Source: CADEFX01 sp963840425 (GTDB lineage: Bacteria > Pseudomonadota > Alphaproteobacteria > Rhizobiales > Hyphomicrobiaceae). From it: a stretch of 64,000 nucleotides of DNA. The stretch covers positions 310,001-374,000 of the forward strand of contig CAWIYZ010000034.1 in NCBI GenBank assembly GCA_963840425.1. The letters are read 5' to 3'. The position numbers and the translations under genes are program-made. Below the pieces are notes generated by a model. It had not been told where the DNA came from and did no database searches. It saw only the letters and a list, made by a program, of their open reading frames with translations. Below are positions 17,500 to 27,446 of the stretch, in pieces; position 1 is the first letter of the stretch; every line of letters begins with the position of its first letter.

Positions 17500-19086
17500 T
17501 CAATCCTGCTTCTGCACCCAGTAGAGCAGGATCTGATTGTCTGCCCGTTGCGCGATCTTGGTTTTCTTGGACACGCCCCACACCAGCGCCTGCTGGTGCA
17601 GCGGGATCAGACCGACCTCATCGTGGATAATGGTGAACGCTTCGAAGATCAGGTCGTCGCGCTTCTTGACGTCCGCTTCTACCAGGATGCGCTTGGCCAG
17701 ATCCTCGACCTTCGGATTGCAGTATCCGCCATAGTTGAAGGTGCCGCCCTTGCCGTCGGCATCACGGCAGCCGGCAATGTTAGAAATCACGTTCCAGCTG
17801 TCGAATGAGCCGGGTGTCCAGCCCAGCAGATTGAAGGAGGAGTCGTACTTCTTGGTCGGGCCTGCCTTCTCGAAATACTTGGCCTTGGGCTGCGCCAGAA
17901 GGTTCACCTTCACGCCGATGCGCGCCAGCATGGTGGTGGCCGCCTGGCAGATCGCCTCGTCGTTGACGTAGCGGTCATTGGGGCAGTCCATGGTCACCTC
18001 GAAGCCGCTGGGATAGCCGGCATCGGCGAGCAGCTTCTTGGCGGCGTCAGGGTCGTAGGCGTGGCGTTTGAACTCGGCCGAGCGCGAGTACAGCAGCGGC
18101 GAGATCAGGATAGCCGACGGCGCCGACAGGCCGCGCATTACCCGCGACTTGATCGCCTCGATGTCGATGGCCTGATAGAACGCTTTGCGCACGCGGGCGT
18201 CCTTGAACGGGTTCTTGCCCTTCACGTTCGAGTAGAGCAGCTCGTCCCGCATCTGATCCATATTGAGGAAGATGGTCCTGAGCTCGGGTCCCGACAGCAC
18301 GTCCGTGCCGGGGTTGCTCTTGATGCGCTCCACGTCCTGCACCGGCACGGGATCCATCATGTCGATCTCGCCCGATAGCAGTGCGGCGACGCGCGTCGCG
18401 TCGGACTTGATGGTGGTGAAGATGACCTCGGTCAGATTGTGCTCGGGCTTGCCCCACCAGCTAGGATTCGGCTTGAAGACTGTTTTCACGCCGGGCTCGT
18501 GGCTGACGATCGTGAACGGGCCGGTGCCGTTGGCCTTGAGCGCGAAAGGATTGAGAGAGGTCGCCGTTGCTGCTTGCGCCTGCGTGGCACCGTTCGCCTC
18601 TGCCCACTTCTTGGAATAGATGTACCAAGTGTCCCATTCGTAATGCAGGATCGGATTGGGGGACGCCAGGACGAAATCGACCGTGTGATCATCGACCTTG
18701 ACCGCCTTCATGTCGGCGGGCGCCCGCGATTTGATTTGCGAGCCGGGGCTGCGCATGCGGTCGAGGGAGAACACCACATCGTCGGCGACGAAATCTTCGC
18801 CGTTGTGGAACTTCACGCCTTTCCGCAAGTGGAAACGCCATTTTGTCGGTTCCAGAATCTCCCAACGCTCGGCCAGGCCCGGGATGATTTTCAGATCCTT
18901 GTCGCGCTTTGTGAGGCCCTCCATCACGTTGCCCATGGCGCCGAGCGTGAACGTCTCATTCAGCGTGTAAGGATCGAGCGCATTGAGATCGCCCTGGAAT
19001 GCGTAACGAAAGGTCTTCGCCGTCGCGGGGGTCGCGGCGAGCGCAAGTGTCAGCGCTGCGGCAACACCCAATCTACGGAACCTCAT
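17500..19086 (-). CDS. Peptide ABC transporter substrate-binding protein (SBP_bac_5), copy A
   Basis: A 528-residue periplasmic receptor. The signal peptide (MRFRRLGVAAALTLALAATP) ends near TAKTF, and the mature part shows DLNALDPYTLNETFTLGAMG and KGVKFHNGEDFVADDVVFSLDR. ATG 19086 follows a GGAGAA ribosome binding site; the much longer upstream frame is discarded. It is related to copy B (13549-15147) along its length, so the cluster has one channel and two receptors, which may broaden substrate range. Confidence 0.9.
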   Translation of the reverse strand: MRFRRLGVAAALTLALAATPATAKTFRYAFQGDLNALDPYTLNETFTLGAMGNVMEGLTKRDKDLKIIPGLAERWEILEPTKWRFHLRKGVKFHNGEDFVADDVVFSLDRMRSPGSQIKSRAPADMKAVKVDDHTVDFVLASPNPILHYEWDTWYIYSKKWAEANGATQAQAATATSLNPFALKANGTGPFTIVSHEPGVKTVFKPNPSWWGKPEHNLTEVIFTTIKSDATRVAALLSGEIDMMDPVPVQDVERIKSNPGTDVLSGPELRTIFLNMDQMRDELLYSNVKGKNPFKDARVRKAFYQAIDIEAIKSRVMRGLSAPSAILISPLLYSRSAEFKRHAYDPDAAKKLLADAGYPSGFEVTMDCPNDRYVNDEAICQAATTMLARIGVKVNLLAQPKAKYFEKAGPTKKYDSSFNLLGWTPGSFDSWNVISNIAGCRDADGKGGTFNYGGYCNPKVEDLAKRILVEADVKKRDDLIFEAFTIIHDEVGLIPLHQQALVWGVSKKTKIAQRADNQILLYWVQKQD

Positions 19087-19258
19087 CGGCTGTTCTCCTC
19101 GGAATCCCAGATGGCGCGGCCGGAAGCTGCCGCTTGCTGTGCTCCCTGCACAGGGCCCGGATATTGGCTTAAGTGCGCCCGCCGGTCCAGCGACGGTGCC
19201 GACTAACGATGCAGCGGCGTGCCTGACGTTTGCGCCACATTTTGTTGCATGCGCGAAG

Positions 19259-20861
19259 TCAAATTTCGTCCTCGGCAACCGCCTCCGACCAGGGCTGCTC
19301 GGGCTCCGTGGCGCCTTCGTTCATGCCGCCCGCGCGGCGAACCGCGCCGGCTATGGTGAAGGGGAAGGGGTAGACCACCGGCTCGGCCAGTATGGTGGTC
19401 AAGGCTGCATCCAGGGCGCGGCGCGTGGCCTCGGGCAGTCTGCGATCGACTGTCACCGCCGCCCCGCCGGAGACATCCACGCGCGGCTGGTGGAAGGCGG
19501 TATCGAGATCGAAGCCGTAGTCGGCGGCCATGGCGAGAAGCTGGAAGACGGCCGGGATGATGCGCCGGCCGCCACAGCCGCCGATGGCGATCTCGGTGTC
19601 TGCACCCGTCATTATGGTGGGCACGTAGTTGGAGAGTCCGCGGCGGTCGGGCGCCAGGCCGTTGGGGCCGCCAGGGCGCGGGTCGAACCAGTTGATGCCA
19701 TTGTTCATGAGGATGCCGGTCTTCGGCAGCACTACCCGGCAGCCGAAGAGCGAAAGCAGCGTCTGTGTCAGCGAGACCATGTTGCCGTGCCGGTCGACGA
19801 CCGAGATGTGCGTGGTGGAGGTCGGCAGGCTGCGCTCGCCGGCGTCGCCCATGCGCTTGAAGCGGTCGGTCCAGGCCGTTTCCAGCGCCTTGGCATAGGC
19901 CACGAAGCGCTCGCCGTCGGGCGCCGATCCCCGGGGCGTGCCGTGACGCTTGAGATCCTCGAAAGCGACCGCGAGCGTCGGCCCGCCCGTGAGCTCAGGT
20001 AGTACGTGGAGTGTTCGGTCACGGTAGGAGAACTGCAACGGCTCGACCACGCGTGGCGCCACCGCGGCAAGGTCGTCATGTGTGAGATAGCCGCCGAGCG
20101 CCTGCACGTCCTCGACGATCGCGCGGGCCAGCGGACCTTCGTAAAGCACTGCCGCACCGCCCTCGGCGATGGCGCGTAGCGTGCGCGCCAGGTCGGGCGC
20201 GGGCAGCCTCGGCTGGGCGAGACCGGCCTGGGGCGCGTTGGGCACCGGGGGCAGGCCGCCGCGCAGGAAACGCTGCGCCGTACCATGGTCCTTCTGAAGG
20301 TCGCCGAGGCCGCTGGCGATGACCAGCATCGTATGCCAGTCGATGACTGGTCCCTGATCGGCCAGCTCGACGGCCGGCGCCAGGAGCGCTCGCCAAGGCT
20401 TGGTGCCGAACATCTTGTGCACCAGCGCGATGCCGGCAGGCTCGGTGGGCGCGACCAGCGCCTTGGCGCCCACGGTATTGCGGTTGTCCTCGACCAGCGG
20501 CCAGCCGAAAAGGTTGCCTTCATCCAGGCCACCGGCCAGCGGGAAGTCCTCGATCTTCAGGCCCTTGGGGGAGCGGCCGCCGAAGTCGACGGCGGTGACT
20601 TTGCCCGTCTTCGCCTCGCGCACCAGCATGGCGCCGACGCCGCCGATGCCGCTCATCCACGGCTCGACGACCCCCACAGCGAATGCTGCCGCCACCGCCT
20701 GCATCGACCGCGTGGCCGCCCTCCTTCAGCACCCGCGCGCCGATCTCGGAGGCGATCCGGTTCTGCGTCACGACGATGCCGCCCCGAGAGCGTACCGAAG
20801 GTTTGCGTACCGTGCGTTTCAGCGACAGGTTGGGCGAGAGCGAACTGGCGATCGAGGGCAC
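19259..20861 (-). CDS. ggt: Gamma-glutamyltransferase, disrupted by a frameshift near 20699
   Basis: Transfers or hydrolyses the gamma-glutamyl group of glutathione and related peptides. Family blocks include the N-terminal GGIVVTQNRIASEIG and GGHAVDA, GIGGVGAMLV, and the TTHISVVDRHGN motif whose first Thr is the autoprocessing and catalytic nucleophile of the small subunit. The C-terminal GGRRIIPAVFQ is also present. At GGHAVDA the frame breaks: removing one G (plus-strand C near 20699) joins it to AVAAAFAVGVVEPW, giving about 533 residues, the family length. No convincing signal peptide is seen. The adjacent peptide importer suggests use of gamma-glutamyl peptides. Confidence 0.85.
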
Positions 20862-20883
20862 GGCGGCGGCTCCTTGTCTGCGA

Positions 20884-21681
20884 TCAGGCCTGACCGAGAT
20901 GCGCGATCAGTGCGTCGAGTACGGCGTCCGGCGCCTCGGCCATCATGATGTGGCCGGCGCCAGCAAGAGTTGTCGTTTTTGCACCGGCAATGAGTGCCGC
21001 AAGCTCGGCACCTTTCTTGGGCGGCGTCATGACGTCCGCCGTGCCGAGGATGAAGTGCGTCGGGCAGGTAACCTTGCGTGCCGCATCGGGGCCGGATGTC
21101 CACGCATTGCAGGCGGCCAGGTCGCTCGCCAGCACGCCGGGCCGGTTGCGATTGAGGAGGGCCCTCGAGCCGCCCGTCATCCACAGGCCCGGCGCGGGAT
21201 GTCCGCCGAGTTTCGCCATGGGGCTGTGGCACCAGCCAGTCATCATGTCGTAGGCCTGCGCTGGCTCATTCCTCGCGGCTGCCAGCAACGCGGGATGTAC
21301 GGGCATCGACGAGGAAACGCCCAGCAGCGCCAGCTGGGATACGCGTCCGACCGCACGCGCTGCCGTCTCAAGCGCGATAGCCGCCCCCATGGAATGGCCG
21401 ACTATCGCGGCGCGTTCGATGCCGGCGGCGTCCATGAAACGCACGATCCAATCGGACATTGCCGCGATGCTCGGGAGCGGTGCGCCGTCGGTGCGGCCAT
21501 GTCCCGGCAGATCGACGGCCAGAGCGGACCAGCCATGCCAGGCGAACCAGCGGCTCTGGAGCTGCCAGCACACGTGGTCCAAGCCGGCGCCATGAATGAA
21601 GAGAACCGCCGGGCGTTTGGCGTCGAAGGGGCGTCCCCCGGTGGCGGCAAAGACACGCTTGCCGTCGATTTCGAGAAGCAT
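20884..21681 (-). CDS. Alpha/beta hydrolase
   Basis: A 265-residue alpha/beta-fold hydrolase with the oxyanion HGAGLDH block, nucleophile elbow GHSMG, acid in LGTADVMTPP and catalytic His in GAGHIMM. The fold and motifs indicate an esterase, lactonase or C-C hydrolase; the substrate is unknown. It lies 22 bp upstream of ggt and 10 bp downstream of the metY-like gene on the same strand, so the three probably form one transcript. Confidence 0.88.
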   Translation of the reverse strand: MLLEIDGKRVFAATGGRPFDAKRPAVLFIHGAGLDHVCWQLQSRWFAWHGWSALAVDLPGHGRTDGAPLPSIAAMSDWIVRFMDAAGIERAAIVGHSMGAAIALETAARAVGRVSQLALLGVSSSMPVHPALLAAARNEPAQAYDMMTGWCHSPMAKLGGHPAPGLWMTGGSRALLNRNRPGVLASDLAACNAWTSGPDAARKVTCPTHFILGTADVMTPPKKGAELAALIAGAKTTTLAGAGHIMMAEAPDAVLDALIAHLGQA

Positions 21682-21691
21682 GCCTGCGCCC

Positions 21692-22994
21692 TCACTTACT
21701 CGGCTTTTGCGCTGCCTTGAGCGCCTGGTCCAGGTCCTCGACCAAGTCCTGCGGGTCTTCGAGTCCGATCGACAGCCGTACCAACTCCTCGCCGATGCCG
21801 GCCGCCGCCAGCTCCTCCGGGCTCATCTGCGCGTGCGTCGTGCTGGCTGGATGGATGACGAGCGATTTGGCGTCGCCGACGTTGGCCAGGTGCGAGAAGA
21901 GTTTCAGTCGCTCGATCAGAATTTTGCCGGCCGGCCTGCCGCCCTTGACGCCGAAACTCATGATGGCGCCAGGGCCGCGCGGAGATCTGCCGCTTGGCCA
22001 GCGCGTGATCGGCGTGGCTTTCGAGGCCCGGATACTTCACCCAGGCAACGGCAGCATGCTTCTCCAGGAACTGCGCCACCGCCTGCGCATTGGCGACATG
22101 CCGCGCCATGCGCACGGGCAGTGTCTCCAGGCCCTGCAGCAGATAGAAGGCGTTGGCGGGGCTCATGGTGGCGCCGAAGTCGCGCAGGCCCTCCGCTCGT
22201 GCCCGCATGATGAAGGCAGCCGGCCCGAACTCCTCGGCAAAAGCGAGGCCGTGGTAGCCGGCATAAGGTTCGGTCAACGTCGGGAATTTGCCCGACGCGG
22301 CCCAGTCGAAGCGACCGGAGTCGACGATGACACCGCCGATGGCGATGCCGTGCCCGCCGATGAACTTGGTGGCCGAGTGCATGACGATATCGGCGCCGTG
22401 CTCGAAGGGTCGGCACAGGAACGGCGTAGTGAACGTGGAGTCGATCATCAGCGGCAGACCCTGCGCATGCGCCACCTCGGCCACGGCCTCGAGGTCCAGC
22501 ACCTCCAGGCCCGGATTGCCGAGGGTCTCGGCAAAGACAAGGCGCGTCTCCGGGCGGATCGCCTTGGCGAAGGCGGCGGGGTCGCGCGGATCGACAGCCG
22601 TGCTGGTGATGCCGAAGCGCGGCAGCGTGTGCACGAACATGTTGTGCGAGCCGCCGTAGATACGCGATGACGTGACGATATGGCCGCCCGCGCCCATCAG
22701 CGTGGCGATGGCGAGATGCAGGGCCGCCTGTCCGCTGGCGGTCGCCACTGCGCCGACGCCGCCTTCAAGCGCGGCCATGCGCTCCTCGAACACCGCCACC
22801 GTCGGATTGGAGATGCGCGAGTAGATGTGCCCCGCACGCTCCAGGTTGAACAGCGCAGCGGCATGGTCGGTATCTTCGAACACGTACGAGGTGGTCTGAT
22901 AGATCGGGACCGCACGCGAGCCGGTTGCCGGGTCTGGACGCTGGCCGGCGTGCAGCGACAGCGTGTCGAAGCGCGGATAGCGATCGGTACTCAT
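21692..22994 (-). CDS. metY: O-acetylhomoserine sulfhydrylase-type PLP enzyme, frameshifted near 21978
   Basis: A Cys/Met metabolism PLP enzyme of fold type I. It shows TLSLHAGQRPDPATGSRAVP and YQTTSYVFEDTDHAAALFN at the N-terminus, GYSRISNPT-like YSRISNPT, SGQAAL, and the PLP lysine in MHSATKFIGGHG. At KRQIS the frame breaks; the C-terminus (MSFGVKGGRPAGK...HPASTTHAQMSPEEL) continues in another frame to 21692, giving about 433 residues, the usual length for direct sulfhydrylation enzymes that make homocysteine. Methionine gamma-lyase is a less likely alternative. The symbol is a family-level assignment. Confidence 0.82.
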
Positions 22995-23163
22995 GGGGAG
23001 CCTCGGGGCTGTTTCAGGCGAACCCTATACTGCCGCCAGCGCAGGCCTCCAAGGCCGCAGTTTCCCTGCTGGTGGCTGTCAGCCCGATGATTCAAGTGGA
23101 CGCCGCCCATGTGCCTGCCCTACCCATAAGGGGCCAGCCAACCACAACCTGGAGCGAAACCCC

Positions 23164-24012
23164 ATGAAGCTCGTCCGCTTTGGCGCGCCCGGCGCCGAGA
23201 AGCCCGGTCTTTGCGACACGGATGGCACCATTCGCGATCTGTCGGCGCATGTGAAGGACATCACCGGCGATACCCTCTCGCCCGCCAGCCTCGACAAGCT
23301 GCGCAAGCTCGATGCCAAGACGCTGCCCGCCGCGCCCAAGGGCGTGCGTATCGGCGCGCCCGTCGGCAACGTGCGCAACTTCATCGCCATCGGTCTCAAT
23401 TATGCAGACCACGCCAAGGAAGCCGGCCAGGAGATCCCCAAGGAGCCGATCATCTTCGCCAAGTTGCCCAATTGCATCGTCGGCCCCGACGACGACGTGA
23501 TGATTCCCAAGGGCTCGACCAAGCTCGACTGGGAGATCGAGATCGCCTTCGTCGTCGGCAAGCGCGCGCGCTACATCGAGGAGAAGGATGCGGTCGCACA
23601 TATCGCCGGCTACGCGATCTGCAACGATGTGTCCGAGCGCCACTTCCAGATCGAACGCGGGGGCCAGTGGATGAAGGGCAAGTGCGCCGAGACCTTCGGC
23701 CCGCTCGGGCCATGGCTCGTCACCACCGACGAGATCAAGGATCCGCAGGCGCTGCCCATGCACCTCGACGTCAACGGCAAGCGCATGCAGACCGGCAATA
23801 CCCGCACGATGATCTTCACGTGCGCGCACATCCTGCACTACGTGTCGCAGTTCATGGTGCTGGAGCCAGGCGACGTGATCACGACGGGCACGCCGCCCGG
23901 CGTCGGCCTCGGCATGAAGCCGCCCGTGTTCCTGAAGGCGGGCGATGTCATGACACTCGGCATCGAGGGGCTCGGCAAGCAGACGCAGAAGGTCGTGCCG
24001 TTCAAGATGTGA
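23164..24012 (+). CDS. Fumarylacetoacetate hydrolase family protein
   Basis: A 282-residue protein with the FAH C-terminal catalytic domain: NFIAIGLNYADHAKE, EPIIFAK, the metal-binding DWEIEIAFVVGK, NDVSERHFQ, and the C-terminal GDVITTGTPPGVGLGM. Members hydrolyse or decarboxylate acylpyruvates and 2-oxo-hept-3-enedioates in catabolic pathways. ATG 23164 follows GGAGCG. It diverges from metY and is followed by a terminator-like hairpin and an SDR gene. Confidence 0.9.
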   Translation: MKLVRFGAPGAEKPGLCDTDGTIRDLSAHVKDITGDTLSPASLDKLRKLDAKTLPAAPKGVRIGAPVGNVRNFIAIGLNYADHAKEAGQEIPKEPIIFAKLPNCIVGPDDDVMIPKGSTKLDWEIEIAFVVGKRARYIEEKDAVAHIAGYAICNDVSERHFQIERGGQWMKGKCAETFGPLGPWLVTTDEIKDPQALPMHLDVNGKRMQTGNTRTMIFTCAHILHYVSQFMVLEPGDVITTGTPPGVGLGMKPPVFLKAGDVMTLGIEGLGKQTQKVVPFKM

Positions 24013-24020
24013 TGCACACT

Positions 24021-24053
24021 TCCCCTCTCCCCATGAAGAATGGGGGGAGGGGA
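24021..24053 (+). terminator. Terminator-like hairpin after the FAH gene
   Basis: TCCCCTCTCCCCAT pairs with ATGGGGGGAGGGGA (one wobble) around a 5-nt loop, beginning 8 bp after the stop at 24012. There is no strong T-run, only TTCCAGTTT. The same CCCCTCTCCCC-type arm recurs near 37.6 kb, so this may be a dispersed element doubling as a terminator. Confidence 0.55.
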
Positions 24054-24073
24054 TTCCAGTTTGGAGTTATGGC

Positions 24074-24823
24074 ATGTCCTCACTCACCGGTCGCGTGGCG
24101 ATCGTCACGGGCTCGGCGCGCAACATTGGTCGGGCAACGGCGCTGATGCTGGCGCGTGAGGGTGCCTCTATCATGGTGCACGCGCGCAGCGACCAGACGG
24201 GCGTCGACGAGACGCGGCGCATGCTCGAGGCTGCCGGCTCCAAGGCGGACGGGCATCTCGCGGATCTTTCGACAGAGTCCGGTGCGCAGGGGCTGGTGCA
24301 CGCCGCTGTAAAGAAGTTCGGCAAGGTCGATATTCTGATCAACAACGCGGCCATCCGGCGCAACAAACCGTTTGTCGAGCTGTCTTTGCAGGATTGGCAC
24401 GATGTGCTCGCGAACAGTCTCGATTGCGCCTTCCTGTGCGCGCGCTACGCGGCGCCGCACATGATCGCCGGCAAGTGGGGCCGCATCGTCAACCTGGGTG
24501 GCATCACCATGTTTCGCGGGACGGCTGGGCGTGTGCACGTGGCAGCGGCGAAATCCGGCATGATCGGCATGACACGCGCGATGGCGACCGAGCTCGGTCC
24601 GCACGGCATCACGGTCAACATTGTGGCGCCCGGCAGCATCGACACGGTCCGCAGCGGTGCGGCCGGTGCGCGACCGCCGGACTCGTCTTCGCTCAGCATT
24701 CCCATGGGGCGCGAGGGCAAGCCGGAGGAGATCGCACACGTTGTGACCATGCTGTGCCGTCCGGAGGGCGCTTACACGACAGGCCAGACCATCGAGGTCA
24801 ATGGCGGCGCCCACTTCAATTGA
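24074..24823 (+). CDS. SDR-family protein without the canonical Ser/Tyr catalytic residues
   Basis: A 249-residue short-chain dehydrogenase fold: nucleotide-binding TGSARNIG near the N-terminus, NNAAIRR (NNAG equivalent), and AAKSGMIGMTRAMATELGPHGITVNIVAPG. Where classical SDRs have a Ser in the INISS strand, this protein has NLGG. Where they have YxxxK it has VAAAK, so Lys is kept but Ser and Tyr are absent. Either it is not a conventional dehydrogenase or it uses other residues. The reading frame is clean across the region, so a sequencing indel is not the cause. It is the first gene of a catabolic group running to 30447. Confidence 0.85.
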   Translation: MSSLTGRVAIVTGSARNIGRATALMLAREGASIMVHARSDQTGVDETRRMLEAAGSKADGHLADLSTESGAQGLVHAAVKKFGKVDILINNAAIRRNKPFVELSLQDWHDVLANSLDCAFLCARYAAPHMIAGKWGRIVNLGGITMFRGTAGRVHVAAAKSGMIGMTRAMATELGPHGITVNIVAPGSIDTVRSGAAGARPPDSSSLSIPMGREGKPEEIAHVVTMLCRPEGAYTTGQTIEVNGGAHFN

Positions 24824-24943
24824 TGCTGTGTGCGTAGGCCGCGAGCACTCATGCGCCGTTGCAACAAGGCTTGCCAGCGTTGCCGCTTCCCCGCACCATA
24901 AGGTCCGGACAAATGGTCAGGCGGGATTGCCGCCGGCAAACTT

Positions 24944-26021
24944 GTGGGAAGCGCCTTGAGTGACAGTGCGAACATCGTGGCAGAGACGGCGGCGCGCATT
25001 TTTGCCGACCTGGCCGACCCGCAAACCATCAACAAGGACAAGACCGGCGGCTGGAAGGCACCGTTGTGGCAGGCGCTGGAGCAGGCAGGGCTGACGCTCG
25101 CGTGGGTGCCGGACGATCTTGGAGGCGCTGGTGCGAGTCTCGGCGACGGTTTCGAGGTGTTGGGTGCCGCCGGCCGCGCGGCCGCGGGCGTGGCGTTGGC
25201 CGAGACGCTGCTTGCCGGCTGGCTGCTGGCGCAGGGGAAGATCGCCGCCCCGCCCGGTATGATGACAGTGGCTCCGGCACGGCCCGGCGAGCGCATTGCA
25301 CTTGGCGCCGATGGCACGCTGAGCGGCCGTGCGCGAGCCGTCCCGTTTGCGGGCGACGCATTGCACATCGCAGTGCTTGCGCATGGGCCAAGCGGCATCA
25401 GCATCGCGCTCGTGGAGGCCAAAACCTGCCGCGTCGGTGAGGGCCGCACCCTTGCGGGCGACGCGCAGAGCGACGTCACGTTCGATCGCACGAAGCCGAT
25501 CAAAGTGGCGCCAGCGCCGGAAGGGCTCGATCAGACGGTGCTTATGCTGATGGGCTGCACCGTGCGCGCCACCCAGGTCGCCGGCGCGCTGGAGGCGGTG
25601 CTGGCTATGGCGGTGCGCTATGCCAACGAGCGCGTCGCCTTCGAGCGGCCGATCGCCAAATTCCAGGCCGTACAGCACAACCTGGCGCGGCTTGCCGGCG
25701 AGGTTTCGGCCGCCATGACCGCTGCCGGCTCGGCCGCCGATACCATCGCGAGCGGCGAGGCCGACGCCGAGGCGCTGTTCCTCGAAGCCGCGTCTGGCAA
25801 GAATTCGCTGCGCCGAGGCCGCCCAGGAGGGTGCAGCGATCGCGCATCAGGTGCACGGCGCCATCGGTTTCACGCAGGAATATATCCTGCATCGCTATAC
25901 GCTGCGGCTGCTGGCTTGGCGTGACGATTTCGGCAACGAGAGCTATTGGGCCGTGGAGCTCGGCAAACGTGTAGCCCAGCGCGGTGCCGACGAGCTTTGG
26001 CCATTGGTTGCATCGCGGTGA
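24944..26021 (+). CDS. Acyl-CoA dehydrogenase family protein, frameshifted near 25800
   Basis: FAD-dependent acyl-CoA dehydrogenase-type subunit, about 358 residues. The N-terminal helical domain (LAWVPDDLGGAGASLGDGFEVLG) leads to a shortened middle domain and the C-terminal four-helix domain (AMAVRYANERVAFERPIAKFQAVQH). After FLEAASGK one extra A (25799-25801) breaks the frame. Correcting it gives IRCAEAAQEG...HQVHGAIGFTQEY and a stop at 26021. The general-base Glu position seen in simple family members is not obvious, as in non-catalytic partners of heteromeric enzymes. Start uncertain: GTG 24944 or TTG 24956, the latter preceded by GGGAAG. Confidence 0.8.
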
Positions 26022-26074
26022 ATGGTATGATGGCTTCATCCACCATGTTGGGCACCGCCTCACCAACTCTCCGG

Positions 26075-26210
26075 TGTCATCCTCGGGCTCGTTCCGAGGA
26101 CCCATCGTTCCGCGAGTCCGGAAGAGCGGAGTTTGCCGTTACGCACCCTGTCCCACCATCCATCGAGCGTGCTGAGGGATGGATCCTCGCGACAAGCGCG
26201 AGGATGACAT
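26075..26210. repeat. Palindromic intergenic element with CCTCGGGCTCG arms
   Basis: The left arm TGTCATCCTCGGGCTCGTTC (26075 on) and the right arm ending GACAAGCGCGAGGATGACA (26191-26209) are imperfect inverted repeats separated by about 70 bases. This is a familiar type of mosaic intergenic repeat in Hyphomicrobiales. It fills most of the gap between the two acyl-CoA dehydrogenase genes. Confidence 0.7.
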
Positions 26211-26280
26211 TAGTGAGTGTAGCGCGGCCTCGCATCCACTACTTAGACCTGGTGCAAACAAGAAGCCATCGGGCCACAGC

Positions 26281-27444
26281 ATGACCACCAATCTCAGCTT
26301 CGATCAGATACGTTTGCCGGAGGAGTGCGGGGAGTTACGCCGCGACGTGCGCGCTTTTCTGACCGAGGAAGTTGCCGCCGGCACGTTCAGCCCCGATCGT
26401 TCGATCCACAGCGAGACGTTCAGCCGCGAGTTCAGCCGCAAGGTCGGCGCCAAGGGTTGGATCGGCATGACATGGCCGAAGAAATACGGCGGGCGCGAGC
26501 GCAACTTCCTCGAGCGCTATGTCGTGACCGAGGAATTCCGTGTCGCCAACGCGCCCGTGCGTCTGCACTTTGTCGCCGATCGCCAGAGCGGTCCGATCCT
26601 CCTCAAGTACGCGCCGGAGCGCATCAAGGCCGACATCCTGCCGCGCATCTGCCGTGGCGAGGTGTGCTTCGCCATCGGCATGAGCGAGCCCGGCTCGGGC
26701 TCCGACCTGTTCGCCGCCAAAACAAAGGCCACGAAGACGAGCGGCGGGTTCCTCATCAACGGCACCAAGATCTGGACCAGCAACGCGCATCAGGCCGACT
26801 ACATGATCGGGTTGTTCCGCACCTCGCCGCCGACGAAGGAAAACCGCCGCCACGGCCTGACGCAATTCCTGGTCGACATGAAGACGCCCGGCATCGGCAT
26901 CAATCCGATCCACCAGATCAGTGGTCAGCACGACTTCAATGAAGTGGTGTTCACCGATGCCTTTATTCCCGAGGATCACGTGCTGGGTGAGATCGACGGC
27001 GCCTGGAAGCAGGCGACGAGCGAACTGGCCTACGAGCGTAGCGGCCCTGAGCGTTTCCTGGAGACTTTCTACACGCTGATCGGGCTCGTGCGCGTGCTGG
27101 GACCAAACCCTGACCTGCGCTCTGCAGAAGGTCTCGGCCGCCTCGTCGCACAATTGCACACCCTGCGGCGCATGTCGGTGTCGGTGAACGGCATGCTGCA
27201 GGCTGGCAAGGAGCCGGTGGTGGAAGGTTCCATCGTCAAGGACCTCGGCACCATCTGGGAGCAGAAGCTGCCCGGCCGCGTGCGCGAGCTGGCGGCTTTT
27301 GCCGATACCGAGGAACTGGCCAATCGTGCCAGCTTCGAAGAGCAACTCGCCTTCGCCACCATCATCGCGCCCAAACTGACCATCCAGGGCGGCACCACGG
27401 AAGTGCTGCGCGGCATCATCGCACGCGGTCTCGGATTGCGCTGA
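26281..27444 (+). CDS. Acyl-CoA dehydrogenase
   Basis: A 387-residue FAD enzyme with the complete three-domain family layout: the N-terminal helical domain (WIGMTWPKKYGG), CFAIGMSEPGSGSD and the strand GTKIWTSNAHQAD in the middle, and a C-terminal helical domain ending QGGTTEVLRGIIARGLGL. It oxidises an acyl-CoA to the 2,3-enoyl-CoA, passing electrons to ETF. With the gene upstream it may form a heteromeric complex, as in steroid and side-chain degradation; that is inference from pairing. ATG 26281 is used; its stop lies 2 bp before the next start. Confidence 0.9.
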   Translation: MTTNLSFDQIRLPEECGELRRDVRAFLTEEVAAGTFSPDRSIHSETFSREFSRKVGAKGWIGMTWPKKYGGRERNFLERYVVTEEFRVANAPVRLHFVADRQSGPILLKYAPERIKADILPRICRGEVCFAIGMSEPGSGSDLFAAKTKATKTSGGFLINGTKIWTSNAHQADYMIGLFRTSPPTKENRRHGLTQFLVDMKTPGIGINPIHQISGQHDFNEVVFTDAFIPEDHVLGEIDGAWKQATSELAYERSGPERFLETFYTLIGLVRVLGPNPDLRSAEGLGRLVAQLHTLRRMSVSVNGMLQAGKEPVVEGSIVKDLGTIWEQKLPGRVRELAAFADTEELANRASFEEQLAFATIIAPKLTIQGGTTEVLRGIIARGLGLR

Positions 27445-27446
27445 GC

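Noticed and set aside
22995..23163. SAM-II riboswitch expected upstream of metY-type genes in alphaproteobacteria
   Set aside because: The conserved SAM-II sequence blocks are not present; only a short GGCCTCCAAGGCC hairpin is seen.
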